From: Oscillibacter sp.
GTDB taxonomy: Bacteria; Bacillota; Clostridia; Oscillospirales; Oscillospiraceae
Length of the DNA: 64,000 nt
Assembly: GCA_022791875.1 (NCBI GenBank)
Contig: JAAVZX010000077.1
Span: 83,166 to 147,165, forward strand
Direction: 5' to 3'
The notes below the pieces were generated by a model. It was not told the DNA's origin. It saw only the letters and a program-made list of their open reading frames with translations, and did no database searches. Shown here one piece after another: positions 7,343 through 15,451 of this stretch (the first letter of the stretch is position 1; each line of letters begins with the position of its first letter). The translations under genes and the position numbers were made by a program.

Positions 7343-8209
7343 TTATTCCGCAGTGATATAGCTGTCCACGATGGCCTGGAAGGTGCCGTCGGCAATCAGC
7401 TCGCCCATGGCGGCGTTGACGGCGTCCAGGAGGGCGGTATTGCCCTTGGCAAAGCCGATGGCGTAGTCCTCCACGGCGAACTCGGTGTCCAGAATCTTCA
7501 AGCCCTCGTTGGCGGCGACGTAGTTCTTGGCGGGCTCGTTGTCGATGACAACCGCGTCCACCTGGTCGTTCACCAGGGCCATGACGGCCAGCGCGCCGGT
7601 GTCGAAGGCAGTCACGTGGTCCTCGCCGTAGCCGCCGTTCTCCACGCTGTCGGAGCAGTAGATGTAGCCGGTGGTGGCCTTCTGGCAGCCGATCATTTCA
7701 GCGTTGGCGAGGTCGTCCAGGGACTGAATGGGGGAGTCCTCCTTGACGATGACGACCTGGATGCCGGTGGCGTAGCTGTCGGAGAAGTCCATGACCTCCA
7801 GGCGCTCGTCGGTGATGGTGATGCCGGCCATGGCGATGTCGCTCTGTCCGGTCTGGACGGCGGTGAGGGCGGCGTCGAAGCCCATGTCGTCCACGACCAG
7901 CTCCAGGCCCAGCTTCTTGGCGATGGCGTCGGCCACTTCCACGTCGATGCCCTCGAAGCCGCCGGCGTCGGTGGTCATTTCATAGGGAGGGAACTCGGCG
8001 TTGGTGGACATGTGGAGCTTGCCCTCTTCGACAGTGGTGAAGGTGGGGGCGGCGGTGTCGCCGGTGTCAGAGGAACCGTCGGAGGTGTTGCCGGACTGAG
8101 CGGGCGGGGTGGTGGTGCTGCCGCTGCCGGACGGGGTTTCGCTGCCGCCGCAGGCGGCGAGGGAAAGGACCATAGCCAGGGTCAGCAGGCAGGTCAAAAA
8201 CTTTTTCAT
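7343..8209 (-). CDS. Amino-acid ABC transporter substrate-binding lipoprotein
   Basis: Extracellular solute-binding protein (family 3, 288 residues) anchored as a lipoprotein. The signal peptide MKKFLTCLLTLAMVLSLAAC ends in the lipobox LAAC, followed by a Ser/Thr/Gly linker to about residue 55. The mature part shows STNAEFPPYEM, GFEGIDVEVADAIAKKLG and GQSDIAMAGITITDERLEVM, typical of polar amino-acid binders (cystine, glutamine, histidine type). The start is ATG at 8209 with AAGGAAG upstream; an in-frame codon 42 bases earlier would add residues before the signal peptide. It is the first gene of the operon. The specific amino acid is not determinable. Confidence 0.93.
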   Translation of the reverse strand: MKKFLTCLLTLAMVLSLAACGGSETPSGSGSTTTPPAQSGNTSDGSSDTGDTAAPTFTTVEEGKLHMSTNAEFPPYEMTTDAGGFEGIDVEVADAIAKKLGLELVVDDMGFDAALTAVQTGQSDIAMAGITITDERLEVMDFSDSYATGIQVVIVKEDSPIQSLDDLANAEMIGCQKATTGYIYCSDSVENGGYGEDHVTAFDTGALAVMALVNDQVDAVVIDNEPAKNYVAANEGLKILDTEFAVEDYAIGFAKGNTALLDAVNAAMGELIADGTFQAIVDSYITAE

Positions 8210-8238
8210 GATACAAACTTCCTTTTCCAAACAAAATA

Positions 8239-8261
8239 GGTCCCGGGCCAACGGAGGGACC
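8239..8261 (-). promoter_or_regulatory. Possible leader hairpin of the amino-acid ABC operon
   Basis: On the minus strand GGTCCC and GGGACC can pair across an 11-base loop, followed by TATTTTGTTT, about 30 bases before the binding-protein start. It could be a weak attenuator. The T-box core was looked for and not found. Confidence 0.3.
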
Positions 8262-8294
8262 CGGGCAGGGGAAATCTGTCCCTGTCACGCAGAT

Positions 8295-8323
8295 ACCTTA
8301 CCACGGTGATTTCTGGTTGTCAA
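8295..8323 (-). promoter_or_regulatory. Candidate sigma-A promoter of the amino-acid ABC operon
   Basis: On the minus strand a consensus TTGACA (8318-8323) is followed after 17 bp by TAAGGT (8295-8300), a weak -10. It gives a leader of about 80 nt. The stretch 8324-8475 further upstream holds nothing I can identify. Confidence 0.55.
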
Positions 8324-8475
8324 TAGTATATTTACCAAAAATGAATAAATATTTGCTTCCCCTCCCGTATTCATGAAAAAACGGCGGCTGATCGTTGCTG
8401 TTCCAGGCCCCCACTTGTGCAACCTGCCCAACAAAAAATGAATAAAAACCTGAATATTCACTTTCAAGAACCAAG

Positions 8476-8570
8476 ACAAAAGAATCCGCGGGGAAACAGA
8501 GTTTCCCCGCAGTTAAAGCTCTTTTCGCTTCCTTTTCTCTCGAGAAAAGGAAGCCGCCGGAGGCCCCCCG
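8476..8570 (-). repeat. Family A intergenic element, reverse copy with variant hairpin 2
   Basis: Read leftward: GC end (8554-8570), hairpin 1 (CTTCCTTTTCTC arms, 8528-8553), the short linker AGCTTTAACT, then a different second hairpin with arms GCGGGGAAAC/GTTTCCCCGC (8488-8510) followed by GGATTCTTTTG. It starts 12 bp after the stop codon of the histidine kinase gene and should act as its terminator. Confidence 0.75.
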
Positions 8571-8581
8571 TAGGCAGGCAC

Positions 8582-10972
8582 CTACGATAAAGGAAAGGTC
8601 ACGATAGCCGTAAACAGGTCAGCGACCGTTTCGACGCGGAACTCGCCTCCGCAGGCTTCGGTGAAGGAGCTTGCGATGCTGAGGCCGAGGCCGGAGCCGC
8701 CGTCGGTGCGGCTGGAGTCGCCGCGGACGAAGCGGGCGGTGAAGTCTACGCCCTCGGGGAGTTCACTGCGGGAGGTGTTGCGAACGCTGGCTTCTGCTTT
8801 GCCGCCGGCGGGTTTCAGGGTCAGGTAGACGCGGCTTCCCTCCAGGGCGTAGCGGAGGGCGTTGTCGATCAGGTTCTGGAAGACGCGGTAAAGGCGCTTG
8901 CCGTCGGCGGTGATCATGACGGGGTCTTCTGGGAGGTCGACTTTGAAAGTTAAGGCGCTCTTTTGGATTTGGGCGTCCATGTCGGCTAGGGTCTGACGTA
9001 AGAGCTTTGCCAGGTCCAGGCGCTCCATCTGAATGGGAAGCTGGTCCGCCGCCGCCTTGCTGACCTCGAAGACATCCTGAACCATCGTTTTCAGGCGCTG
9101 GGCCTTTTCGTCGATGATTCTGGCGTAGTCCGCCGCGGCGGGGGAGAGGTCCTCCTGTCTGAGAAGTTCCGCATAGGAGAGAATCGACGTCAAGGGGGTC
9201 TTGAGGTCGTGGGAGACGTTGCTGACCAGCTCCACCTTCATGCGCTCGCTCCTGGTCTGTTCCTCCAGGGCGGCTTTCATGCCTGCCTGGATGTCGTTCA
9301 GGGAATCGACGGTCTGACGCAGGTCCGTGTCCTCCGGCATCAGCAGCGGATTCGTCAGGTCCCCGGCGCGGATGGCCTCTACCTTGTCCGCCAGCCGCCC
9401 GATGTCCCGGGCCAGATTGCGGCCCTTCCAGACGCTGTAAACGGCAAAGGCCAGGGGGATGCTGAGAATCGCCAGGGGGAGCTGGATGAACAGCATTACG
9501 CCGTCTATATGGATGCTCCTGTAGCCGATCATGCGCACAAACAGCACAATCCAGTTCACGGCCTCCGCCGCCGCCAGAATGGCCAGGGCCAGCATCCCCG
9601 CCGCCCAATTCCGGCTCAGACGCTTCTCAACGGGGCGATTCAGGTCTCTTGCCCGCAGTCTGCGAAAAAGAGGGCGCAGGAGGGACCTCCGGGCCTCCTT
9701 CGGATTATATCTGTGGTCGTTGCGCACCAGCCAGACCATCCAGAACAGGAATAGCAGCGCGGGCACGCTGGACACCGCCGCCCGCAGCAGCGGCATTCCC
9801 AAGCTGCCCCAGCCGCAGTCCCAGCTGTACCAGACATCCCGGAAAGAGTAGTAGAACTCGGGCAGCCAGTTCGCCTCAAACAGGAGCATGAACGCGGCGA
9901 TCAGACCCAGCAGAACCCGTACCTCCGTCCACACGCGGACGGTCCAGGAGGCGATTCTGCGGTCCGCGTACACCCGCGCCTTCCGCAGGCACACCCACAC
10001 CATCAGAAGCAGCACGCCGCAGGAGAACAGGAACACCTGGGCGCGGTAGAAGTTCCGGCTCTGCTCCACGTTCCGGGCAATGTAGTACATGCTGCTGTTA
10101 TAATAGGTATTGCCCGTCTGGTAGTCCACGCCGTACCAGCGGATCGGCTCCTTCCGGATGGCCATGTGGACCTCCACGCCCTCCAGTTGATCGCTGACGG
10201 GGAAGTTGTCGTAGCCGGGGACGAACCAGAGGGAGTCCGCATCGTAAACCCCGTCGCCGTACACGTCCAGCTCCTGGCCGTCCTTGCTGATGGACACTTT
10301 CCCGTCCTTGAAGGTCAGGAAAAAGTTGTACTCCGGCGCTTTCCGCCAGCCGTTGTAGGGGACCTTCGTGTTCGTGTACGTCTTCGGCGCCGCGTCCCCC
10401 TCCTTGTTCCGCAGGATATAGTAGAGGACGTTCTTGTCATGCTGATAGTCCGCGTCCGGCTCACGTTCCTTTGCTGGCTCCGCAGGAGGCCGGGAACTGC
10501 TCTGGGCGAAGCCGTCTCCATAGTCATAGTAGGTCACGGTGCCCGTGTCCTCCTGCATAGCGGACCTGGGCCTCTGCCAGATGAAATCCAGAATCCCCGG
10601 ATTCTCCTCCGTGATGGCAGTCCCGTAGGCCGTGTCGTTCTCCGTCCAGTAGGAGGCCGTGTAGAAGTCCGGCGTGCCGCCCACCGCAATGGTCAGGAAG
10701 TCCCGGAGGTACGAGGAAACCTCCGTGTGAAAGGAGTCCGTCTCCTGCCAGTCGTCGACGAAGCGGGGGAAGGGGTCCCGCTCCCACACGATGCGGCTGA
10801 GCGCGTTCCCCGCGCTGAAAATCACCAGCGTCACCCCCAGGAAGAAGGCCAGGAAGGAGATCCACGGCTTCACCCGTCCCACGCGCTCCGCCGGTACGCC
10901 CTCCCGCAGGGACCCATCCTCCCGCTTCACCAGGGAGGCGGCGTAATACTCCCGCTCGGGCTGTCTATCCAT
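8582..10972 (-). CDS. Large polytopic sensor histidine kinase
   Basis: Membrane sensor kinase of about 796 residues. One N-terminal span (ISFLAFFLGVTLVIFSAG) is followed by an extracytoplasmic region of about 250 residues with no recognised fold. Then come four to five further spans (VFLFSCGVLLLMVWVCL to LPLAILSIPLAFAVYSV), a HAMP-like segment, a HisKA domain with SNVSHDLKTPLTSILS and an ATPase domain (NLIDNALRYALEG, GGSGLGLSIASSF). The start is ATG at 10972, whose ATGGATAG overlaps the stop of the response-regulator gene; a TTG at 10993 is less likely. It forms a translationally coupled pair with the upstream regulator. The kinase half (CA domain and HisKA) is clear; the signal is unknown. 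Confidence 0.9.
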   Translation of the reverse strand: MDRQPEREYYAASLVKREDGSLREGVPAERVGRVKPWISFLAFFLGVTLVIFSAGNALSRIVWERDPFPRFVDDWQETDSFHTEVSSYLRDFLTIAVGGTPDFYTASYWTENDTAYGTAITEENPGILDFIWQRPRSAMQEDTGTVTYYDYGDGFAQSSSRPPAEPAKEREPDADYQHDKNVLYYILRNKEGDAAPKTYTNTKVPYNGWRKAPEYNFFLTFKDGKVSISKDGQELDVYGDGVYDADSLWFVPGYDNFPVSDQLEGVEVHMAIRKEPIRWYGVDYQTGNTYYNSSMYYIARNVEQSRNFYRAQVFLFSCGVLLLMVWVCLRKARVYADRRIASWTVRVWTEVRVLLGLIAAFMLLFEANWLPEFYYSFRDVWYSWDCGWGSLGMPLLRAAVSSVPALLFLFWMVWLVRNDHRYNPKEARRSLLRPLFRRLRARDLNRPVEKRLSRNWAAGMLALAILAAAEAVNWIVLFVRMIGYRSIHIDGVMLFIQLPLAILSIPLAFAVYSVWKGRNLARDIGRLADKVEAIRAGDLTNPLLMPEDTDLRQTVDSLNDIQAGMKAALEEQTRSERMKVELVSNVSHDLKTPLTSILSYAELLRQEDLSPAAADYARIIDEKAQRLKTMVQDVFEVSKAAADQLPIQMERLDLAKLLRQTLADMDAQIQKSALTFKVDLPEDPVMITADGKRLYRVFQNLIDNALRYALEGSRVYLTLKPAGGKAEASVRNTSRSELPEGVDFTARFVRGDSSRTDGGSGLGLSIASSFTEACGGEFRVETVADLFTAIVTFPLS

Positions 10973-11666
10973 GTCGTTCCATTTTGTATCCAATGCCCCA
11001 CACCACCTTAATATAATCTGGCTCTTTGGGGTTCAGCTCGATTTTTTCGCGAATGCGCCGGATGTGGACCATGACGGTGTTTTCGCAGGAGAACGCGTCC
11101 TCGTTCCACACGCGGCGGTAGATTTCCTCCGCGGGGAAGATGCGCCCCAGGTTCCGCATGAGAAGGTCGACGATCCGCGTCTCCGTAGGCGTGAGCTTCA
11201 CCTCGTCCCCGTCGGCCCGAAGGGTCCGGCTGGCGGGGTCGTAGCTGAGACGGCCGTTGACGAGGATGCCTTGACGCGCCTCCGCGTTCACGTCCCCCAG
11301 GGACGTGTAGCGCCGCAGCTGGCTCCGCACACGGGCCACAAGCTCCTGGGGATTGTAGGGCTTCGTCACGTAGTCGTCGGCCCCCATGGACAGCCCCAGG
11401 ATCTTGTCGGTGTCCTCGCTCTTCGCGGACAGCACGATCACAGGCAGATTCCGCTTCTCGCGAATGCGAAGCAGAGCCGACAGCCCGTCCAGCCGGGGCA
11501 TCATCACGTCAATGAGGATCAGCTTCACAGCAGGGTCCAGTGCCAGCTCCAAAGCCTGCATCCCATCATAGGCCCGCCGCACCAGATACCCTTCCCGCTC
11601 CAAAGCGATCGCAATCGCCCCCACAATCTCCGGATCATCATCCACAACCAAAATACACTCGTTCAT
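10965..11666 (-). CDS. OmpR-family response regulator
   Basis: Two-component regulator of 233 residues. The receiver domain has ILVVDDDPE and the phospho-acceptor Asp53 in LILIDVMMPRLDG, with the conserved Lys in YVTKPYNP. The C-terminal winged helix matches OmpR/PhoB proteins (LTPTETRIVDLLMRNLGRIF, ENTVMVHIRRIREKI, VWGIGYKM). ATG at 11666 has GGAGG nine bases upstream; 11 extra upstream codons are excluded on that basis. It overlaps the downstream kinase by 8 bp. Phased CTTAC repeats lie upstream and may be its own binding sites. Confidence 0.93.
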   Translation of the reverse strand: MNECILVVDDDPEIVGAIAIALEREGYLVRRAYDGMQALELALDPAVKLILIDVMMPRLDGLSALLRIREKRNLPVIVLSAKSEDTDKILGLSMGADDYVTKPYNPQELVARVRSQLRRYTSLGDVNAEARQGILVNGRLSYDPASRTLRADGDEVKLTPTETRIVDLLMRNLGRIFPAEEIYRRVWNEDAFSCENTVMVHIRRIREKIELNPKEPDYIKVVWGIGYKMERHG

Positions 11667-11710
11667 AACCGGCTTCCTCCCTTGAGTCAAACCCAGCATA
11701 CCAAGGATTT

Positions 11711-11749
11711 CTTACAAACACGTCGACAAAAACCTTACAAAATTCTTAC
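11711..11749 (-). promoter_or_regulatory. Phased GTAAG direct repeats, possible response-regulator sites
   Basis: CTTAC occurs at 11711, 11734 and 11745 (GTAAG when read on the minus strand). The spacings are 23 and 11 bp, so all lie on about the same helix face, 45-80 bp upstream of the regulator start. Direct repeats with 10-11 bp period are the usual binding pattern for OmpR-type dimers. Autoregulation is inferred. Confidence 0.45.
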
Positions 11750-11772
11750 GGTTTTTTGTGCCTCCGGCGGGC

Positions 11773-11856
11773 GGGGGGCCTCCGGCGGCCAGGGGCTTTG
11801 CCCCTGGACCCCACCAGGGAGGCACGCGCCTCCCTGGACCCTGGCAAATCACTCCT
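11773..11856 (+). repeat. Family B intergenic element (double CCAGGG hairpin), copy 1
   Basis: The 16-bp GC end of family A (11773-11788) is followed by two tandem hairpins: CCAGGGGC/GCCCCTGG (11789-11807) and CCAGGGAGGC/GCCTCCCTGG (11814-11837). ACCCTGGCAAATCA follows. Related units lie at 56240 and 60589. It sits just after the stop codon of the kinase gene at 11872 (leftward). Confidence 0.7.
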
Positions 11857-11871
11857 TTTTTGTGACCTGAA

Positions 11872-13107
11872 TCATCTCTTGAGAGGCATCGTAAATATAA
11901 AGCGGGTGCCGGACACGTCGCTTTCGGCTTTCAGCGTGCCCTTGTGCTCTGCCGCTATCGCGGAGGCAATGCTCAGTCCTAAGCCGAAGCCTGTTTGTTC
12001 TCCACGGGAGGCGTCGGCGCGGTAAAAACGTTCAAATAGGCGCTTCAATTCCTCCGGCGGAATCGGGTCCCCTGGGTTGCTTACAACCAGACGCGCCTGC
12101 CGGTCCGTCCGCTGGAGGGACAGCGTAATCGTGCCCCCCGCCGCGCCGTACTTCACCGCGTTGTCCAGCAGAACCGACACCAGCCGCCGCAGGCGGTCCC
12201 GGTCCCCCAGCACCGTCAGCTCCGGCGCGGCGCTGTACTCCAGCGGCTTCCCCGCCTCATACGCCACCGGCTCAAAGGCCATGGCGCAGTCCTCCACAAT
12301 GTCCGACAAGGATACCTCCCCGAACACCGGAGCCTGGGTCATGTTGTCCGCCCGCGCCAGCGTCAGCATTTCCTCCACCAGCGACTTCATCTGCCGCGCC
12401 TCTGACAGAATATTATCCGTCCACCGCGCCGGGCGCGCCTCCATCGGCGACGCCTCCAGCAGTTCCGCGTTGGAGAGAATCACCGTCAGCGGCGTTTTCA
12501 GCTCGTGGGACGCGTCGGAAAGAAACTGCCGCTGCTGCCGCCACGCCCGCTCCACAGGCCGCGTTGCCCACCACGCCAGGAGGATCGAAACGCCCAACAA
12601 AAGCGTGAACCCCGCCAGGGCGATCCTCAGATAGGACCGCATCATCTCCCGCAGCATGGCCTGCTCCATGGACATGTCCACGAAGGCGATCTTCCAGTAG
12701 AGCCCGTTGTCCTGGATCAGGTAGCGCAGGCGGTAGCTTTTCACCACGCCCTCGGGCTGGTTCTGGTTCAGGCAGTCCTGTAAAATGGCGCTCAGCTCTT
12801 CCGTGTCCTCCAGGTTCCCGTAGGTCCCCCCGGTGACATAGACGGTATAGGCCCCGTTTCCCGGCCAGACGTTGACGGTGAAATAGGGCAGAAGGACCTG
12901 GTCGCCGCCGATCTCCACGCCGAACTCCGCCGGGGCCCCGCCCCTGCGAAAGGGCTGTTCCTGGATCACTCCCCGCAGAACCTGATGGCTCAGGTCCGCG
13001 ATATTGTTCTCCACAGCCGCGTACACCGCCAGCAGCACCGCCGCCAGCACCGCCGTCACCAGCAGCATACACACGCCCACAAATTTCAGCCGCAGCTTCT
13101 GGATCAC
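11872..13107 (-). CDS. Sensor histidine kinase
   Basis: Two-span membrane kinase of about 411 residues. Span one is FVGVCMLLVTAVLAAVLLAVYAA. An extracytoplasmic sensor of about 135 residues follows, then span two (IALAGFTLLLGVSILLAWW). The HisKA domain has SDASHELKTPLTVILSNAE, and the ATPase domain has LLDNAVKYGAAGG and GFGLGLSIASAIAAEHKG. GTG at 13107 is preferred because purine-rich ribosome sites lie upstream (GGGGG, GGGGAG); a TTG at 13128 has none. It follows its response-regulator gene, with a terminator-like hairpin between them. Confidence 0.9.
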   Translation of the reverse strand: MIQKLRLKFVGVCMLLVTAVLAAVLLAVYAAVENNIADLSHQVLRGVIQEQPFRRGGAPAEFGVEIGGDQVLLPYFTVNVWPGNGAYTVYVTGGTYGNLEDTEELSAILQDCLNQNQPEGVVKSYRLRYLIQDNGLYWKIAFVDMSMEQAMLREMMRSYLRIALAGFTLLLGVSILLAWWATRPVERAWRQQRQFLSDASHELKTPLTVILSNAELLEASPMEARPARWTDNILSEARQMKSLVEEMLTLARADNMTQAPVFGEVSLSDIVEDCAMAFEPVAYEAGKPLEYSAAPELTVLGDRDRLRRLVSVLLDNAVKYGAAGGTITLSLQRTDRQARLVVSNPGDPIPPEELKRLFERFYRADASRGEQTGFGLGLSIASAIAAEHKGTLKAESDVSGTRFIFTMPLKR

Positions 13108-13166
13108 GGCTCCCCGCCCCCTTCTCAATGTGTTTTTTTCCGCCCTTCGTGGAAAATGGTTTTATC

Positions 13167-13190
13167 CATGTGGAAAACCATGTGGAAAAC
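13167..13190. repeat. 12-bp tandem direct repeat
   Basis: CATGTGGAAAAC occurs twice in tandem. Read on the minus strand each copy contains TTTTCCACA, one base away from a DnaA box (TTATCCACA). It lies between the response-regulator and kinase genes. A regulatory role for DnaA is possible but unsupported by anything else here. Confidence 0.5.
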
Positions 13191-13194
13191 GAGG

Positions 13195-13215
13195 AAAAAA
13201 CCGGGATTTCCCCGG
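13195..13215 (-). terminator. Terminator-like hairpin between response regulator and kinase
   Basis: On the minus strand CCGGG-GAAAT-CCCGG is followed directly by six T. The stem is short, so termination is probably partial. It would make regulator expression exceed kinase expression. Confidence 0.6.
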
Positions 13216-13239
13216 CCTCTTCCCTATGCGCCGCAAGAC

Positions 13240-13920
13240 TTACCCTTCCTCCGCCTCCAGGCAGTAGCCCACCATCCGGATCGTCCGGATCTTCACCGCC
13301 GCGTGGAGATGGCTCAGCTTTTTCCGCAAAAAGGAGATATATACCTCCACATTGTTGTCCTCCGCGTCCGACTCGTAGCCCCAGACCTTCAGCAGCAGGG
13401 ATTCCTTTGTAATCACCAGGTTCCGGTTCCGCATGAGCAGCTCCATGATGTCGAACTCCTTCCGGCTCAGCCGCACGGAGCGCTCCCCGCAGGAGAGGGT
13501 GAACGCGCTCTTTTCCAGCCGCAGGCCCCCGAACTCCAGGGTATCCGGATTCCGGATCTCCGGCTGGCGGCGCACCAGGGCCCGCACACAGGCCAGCAGC
13601 TCCTTGGGGTCGAAGGGCTTCGTCAGGTAGTAGTCCGCGCCGCAGTCCAATCCTTCCACCTTGTCCGAAACCTGGTCCCGGGCCGTCAGCATCAGCACGG
13701 GCACGGCGTTCCCCGCCGCCCGCAGGCGTTTCAGGACCCCGAAGCCGTCCAGCTTCGGCAGCATCACGTCCAGCAGAACCACGTCGTAGATGCCGCTTAA
13801 AGCGTTGTCCAGCCCCGCCTCTCCGTCGTGGGACACGTCGGCGGTGTAGCCGTTCAGCTCCATCAGGTCCTGCAAGGTCCCCGCCAGGCGCACCTCGTCC
13901 TCGATAATCAGTACACGCAC
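13240..13920 (-). CDS. OmpR-family response regulator
   Basis: Regulator of 226 residues. The receiver has MRVLIIEDEV and the phospho-acceptor Asp51 in VVLLDVMLPKLDGFG, with Lys in YLTKPFDP. The winged-helix domain shows LSRKEFDIMELLMRN and NNVEVYISFLRKKL, the latter typical of OmpR regulators that pair with small two-span kinases. GTG at 13920 follows the DUF4340 gene stop by 16 bp, with GAGGGGG in the gap. It belongs to the operon DUF4340-regulator-kinase. Confidence 0.93.
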   Translation of the reverse strand: MRVLIIEDEVRLAGTLQDLMELNGYTADVSHDGEAGLDNALSGIYDVVLLDVMLPKLDGFGVLKRLRAAGNAVPVLMLTARDQVSDKVEGLDCGADYYLTKPFDPKELLACVRALVRRQPEIRNPDTLEFGGLRLEKSAFTLSCGERSVRLSRKEFDIMELLMRNRNLVITKESLLLKVWGYESDAEDNNVEVYISFLRKKLSHLHAAVKIRTIRMVGYCLEAEEG

Positions 13921-13936
13921 AGACGCCCGCCCCCTC

Positions 13937-15028
13937 TCAGCCGATGCCGTTGCTGGCGATCTGCAAAATGCCGTCCACGCTCTCCTCCGGGACCAGGTAG
14001 ACGGTGGAATCCTCTTCGCCGAGCTGGACGTAGCGCCCCGCGCCGTCAGGCTGGCTCTTGCCGATGGTAAGGGTGAACTGTCCCCCCGCGCTCTCCGTGC
14101 CGTACTCGGCCTCCAGGACCGCCAGGGGCGCGTCGAAGCCGCAGATAGCCTCCGCCTCTTCGGAGGGGCGGTAGTCCACGCAGCGGGTCATGCTCAGGCC
14201 CCGGAGGTCCGCGAGAAGCTCCAGGAGGGCGCTGTTGGTGGTCACGTTCAGGGTATCGCTGAACCAAAGGGCGGCGCTGTCCCCATCGCCCTGCTTCGCG
14301 GTGAAGGAGGCCGCGGGCACCGCCTCCGGCTCCGCCGCGCTTTCAGCCCCTTCCTCCGCAGAAGATTCTTCACCCTCTCCGGAGGCGTCCTCGGGCACCT
14401 CCGGCTGGGGGCCGTAGATGGTGAGGCTCCGTAGGTTGTTCTCCGACAGGTCCGGGAGTTCCGGGAGTTCCATCATGTTATAAATGGGTGTCTGCAAATA
14501 TTGGTACAGGGTTCCGTCCATAATGTAAAGGGTGCTCTCCACGCCGTCCAGCATCAGGTAACGGCTGTTTCCGTCGGTGGTGGCCTTGCCGAAGGCGAAG
14601 GTGCGGGTGCCGGATTCGCCGCTGGTGAGGGTGAGGGTGGCTTTGGGGTTGTCCAGTTGGTACGTATCCAGGGATTCTGTATTGGAAAGGGTCTGCTGGA
14701 ACTGGGGGTTGACCGCCAAGTCAGTGATAGCGGTAATCGTGGCACTGTTCAGGGGAAAACCAGGGTCGTCGGACCAGATCCAGGCCCCCTTGTCGTCCAG
14801 GGAGAAGGTAAGGGTAGCGGACCCGTTGCTGTAGCTCAGACCGGTGAGGCCCGCAGGGTCGGTGACGGCGCTTCCGCTCACGGCGCTGCCGCCGGCTCCG
14901 CCGCTGCTTCCGACGGCGGCGGGGCGGCTCTCACGGTACCGGATGCCCAGCACCACCAGGAGTATGGCGGACAGAGCGCCCAGGATGGAGAGCAGGATGG
15001 TGATGGTTTGCTTTTCTTTCCATGTCAT
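13937..15028 (-). CDS. DUF4340-family membrane-anchored protein
   Basis: Protein of 363 residues with one N-terminal membrane anchor (TITILLSILGALSAILLVVLGI) and a large extracytoplasmic part matching the DUF4340 pattern: short beta-rich repeats such as WIWSDDPGFPLNSATITAITDLAVN, YQLDNPKATLTLT and FAFGKATTDGNSRYLMLDG. An acidic Ser/Glu/Ala-rich insertion lies near residues 215-245. In other bacteria this family usually sits beside GldG-type proteins and an ABC-2 exporter. Here those partners are absent and a two-component system follows directly. AGGAGG lies nine bases before the ATG. Function unknown; a sensory accessory role for the kinase is an inference. Confidence 0.75.
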   Translation of the reverse strand: MTWKEKQTITILLSILGALSAILLVVLGIRYRESRPAAVGSSGGAGGSAVSGSAVTDPAGLTGLSYSNGSATLTFSLDDKGAWIWSDDPGFPLNSATITAITDLAVNPQFQQTLSNTESLDTYQLDNPKATLTLTSGESGTRTFAFGKATTDGNSRYLMLDGVESTLYIMDGTLYQYLQTPIYNMMELPELPDLSENNLRSLTIYGPQPEVPEDASGEGEESSAEEGAESAAEPEAVPAASFTAKQGDGDSAALWFSDTLNVTTNSALLELLADLRGLSMTRCVDYRPSEEAEAICGFDAPLAVLEAEYGTESAGGQFTLTIGKSQPDGAGRYVQLGEEDSTVYLVPEESVDGILQIASNGIG

Positions 15029-15099
15029 GGATTGGTTCCTCCTGTTTGGGGTAGTTGGTTGGTTTGTTTCTGTGGTCTGGCGGTCGCGAAAGACTGCCG

Positions 15100-15210
15100 C
15101 TACGGGGGTTTCTTAGCCAAAGTGGAAATAATCTTTTCAAAGTGCGGGAAAGCGCACAAAGCCTCCAAAAGATCCAGGTCCGCAGGAATGCGCGGGGGTT
15201 CTGTAGTCAT
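15100..15210 (-). CDS. Possible 36-residue ORF or gene remnant
   Basis: A short ORF from ATG at 15210 to TAG at 15100, reading MTTEPPRIPADLDLLEALC and then AFPHFEKIISTLAKKPP. It is not a shadow of another gene. The ribosome site is weak (GGAG about ten bases away). Its stop codon lies in GTAGCGGCAG, which resembles a degenerate intergenic palindrome, so the ORF could be the start of a gene cut off by a repeat. It would be co-transcribed with the DUF4340 gene if transcription passes the repeat upstream. Confidence 0.25.
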   Translation of the reverse strand: MTTEPPRIPADLDLLEALCAFPHFEKIISTLAKKPP

Positions 15211-15265
15211 GTGAGCCGCTCCGCTCTCACATCTCCTCGCGAAAGCAGGATGCGCCTAACCCAGC

Positions 15266-15428
15266 AATAAAAACCCCGTGGGTCCTTTCATGCCAATGGA
15301 AGGACCCACCCGCAACTGCCGCGTCACCGTGCGGTAAGCCTTAACACCCACCATTGCATAGAGCGGTATGAAAGCTCTTTTTGGTTACTTTTTCTCTCGA
15401 GAAAAAGTAACCCGCCGGAGGCCCCCCG
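15266..15428 (-). repeat. Family A intergenic element, reverse copy behind its own promoter
   Basis: Read leftward: GC end (15413-15428), hairpin 1 with GGTTACTTTTTCTC arms (15383-15412), a linker of the second subtype (ACCGCTCTATGCAATGG, then AAGGCTTACCGCACGG), hairpin 2 with GTGGGTCCTT arms (15278-15309), then GGGGTTTTTATT. The same linker subtype is at 43100-43160. With the promoter at 15452-15479 this makes a complete transcription unit of about 180 nt. Confidence 0.75.
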
Positions 15429-15451
15429 TCCCCCCGCGGGGCGTCCCTGCT

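Noticed and set aside
8239..8300. T-box or other amino-acid riboswitch upstream of the amino-acid ABC operon
   Set aside because: The T-box core (TGGNACCGCG-like) is absent; only a simple inverted repeat is visible.
8285..8479. 64-codon minus-strand ORF upstream of the amino-acid ABC operon
   Set aside because: It overlaps the predicted promoter, has no ribosome site, and its composition is not like that of the neighbouring genes.
13167..13190. Replication origin suggested by two DnaA-box-like TTTTCCACA units
   Set aside because: Only two imperfect boxes, no dnaA or dnaN gene, no AT-rich unwinding region, and located between two-component genes.
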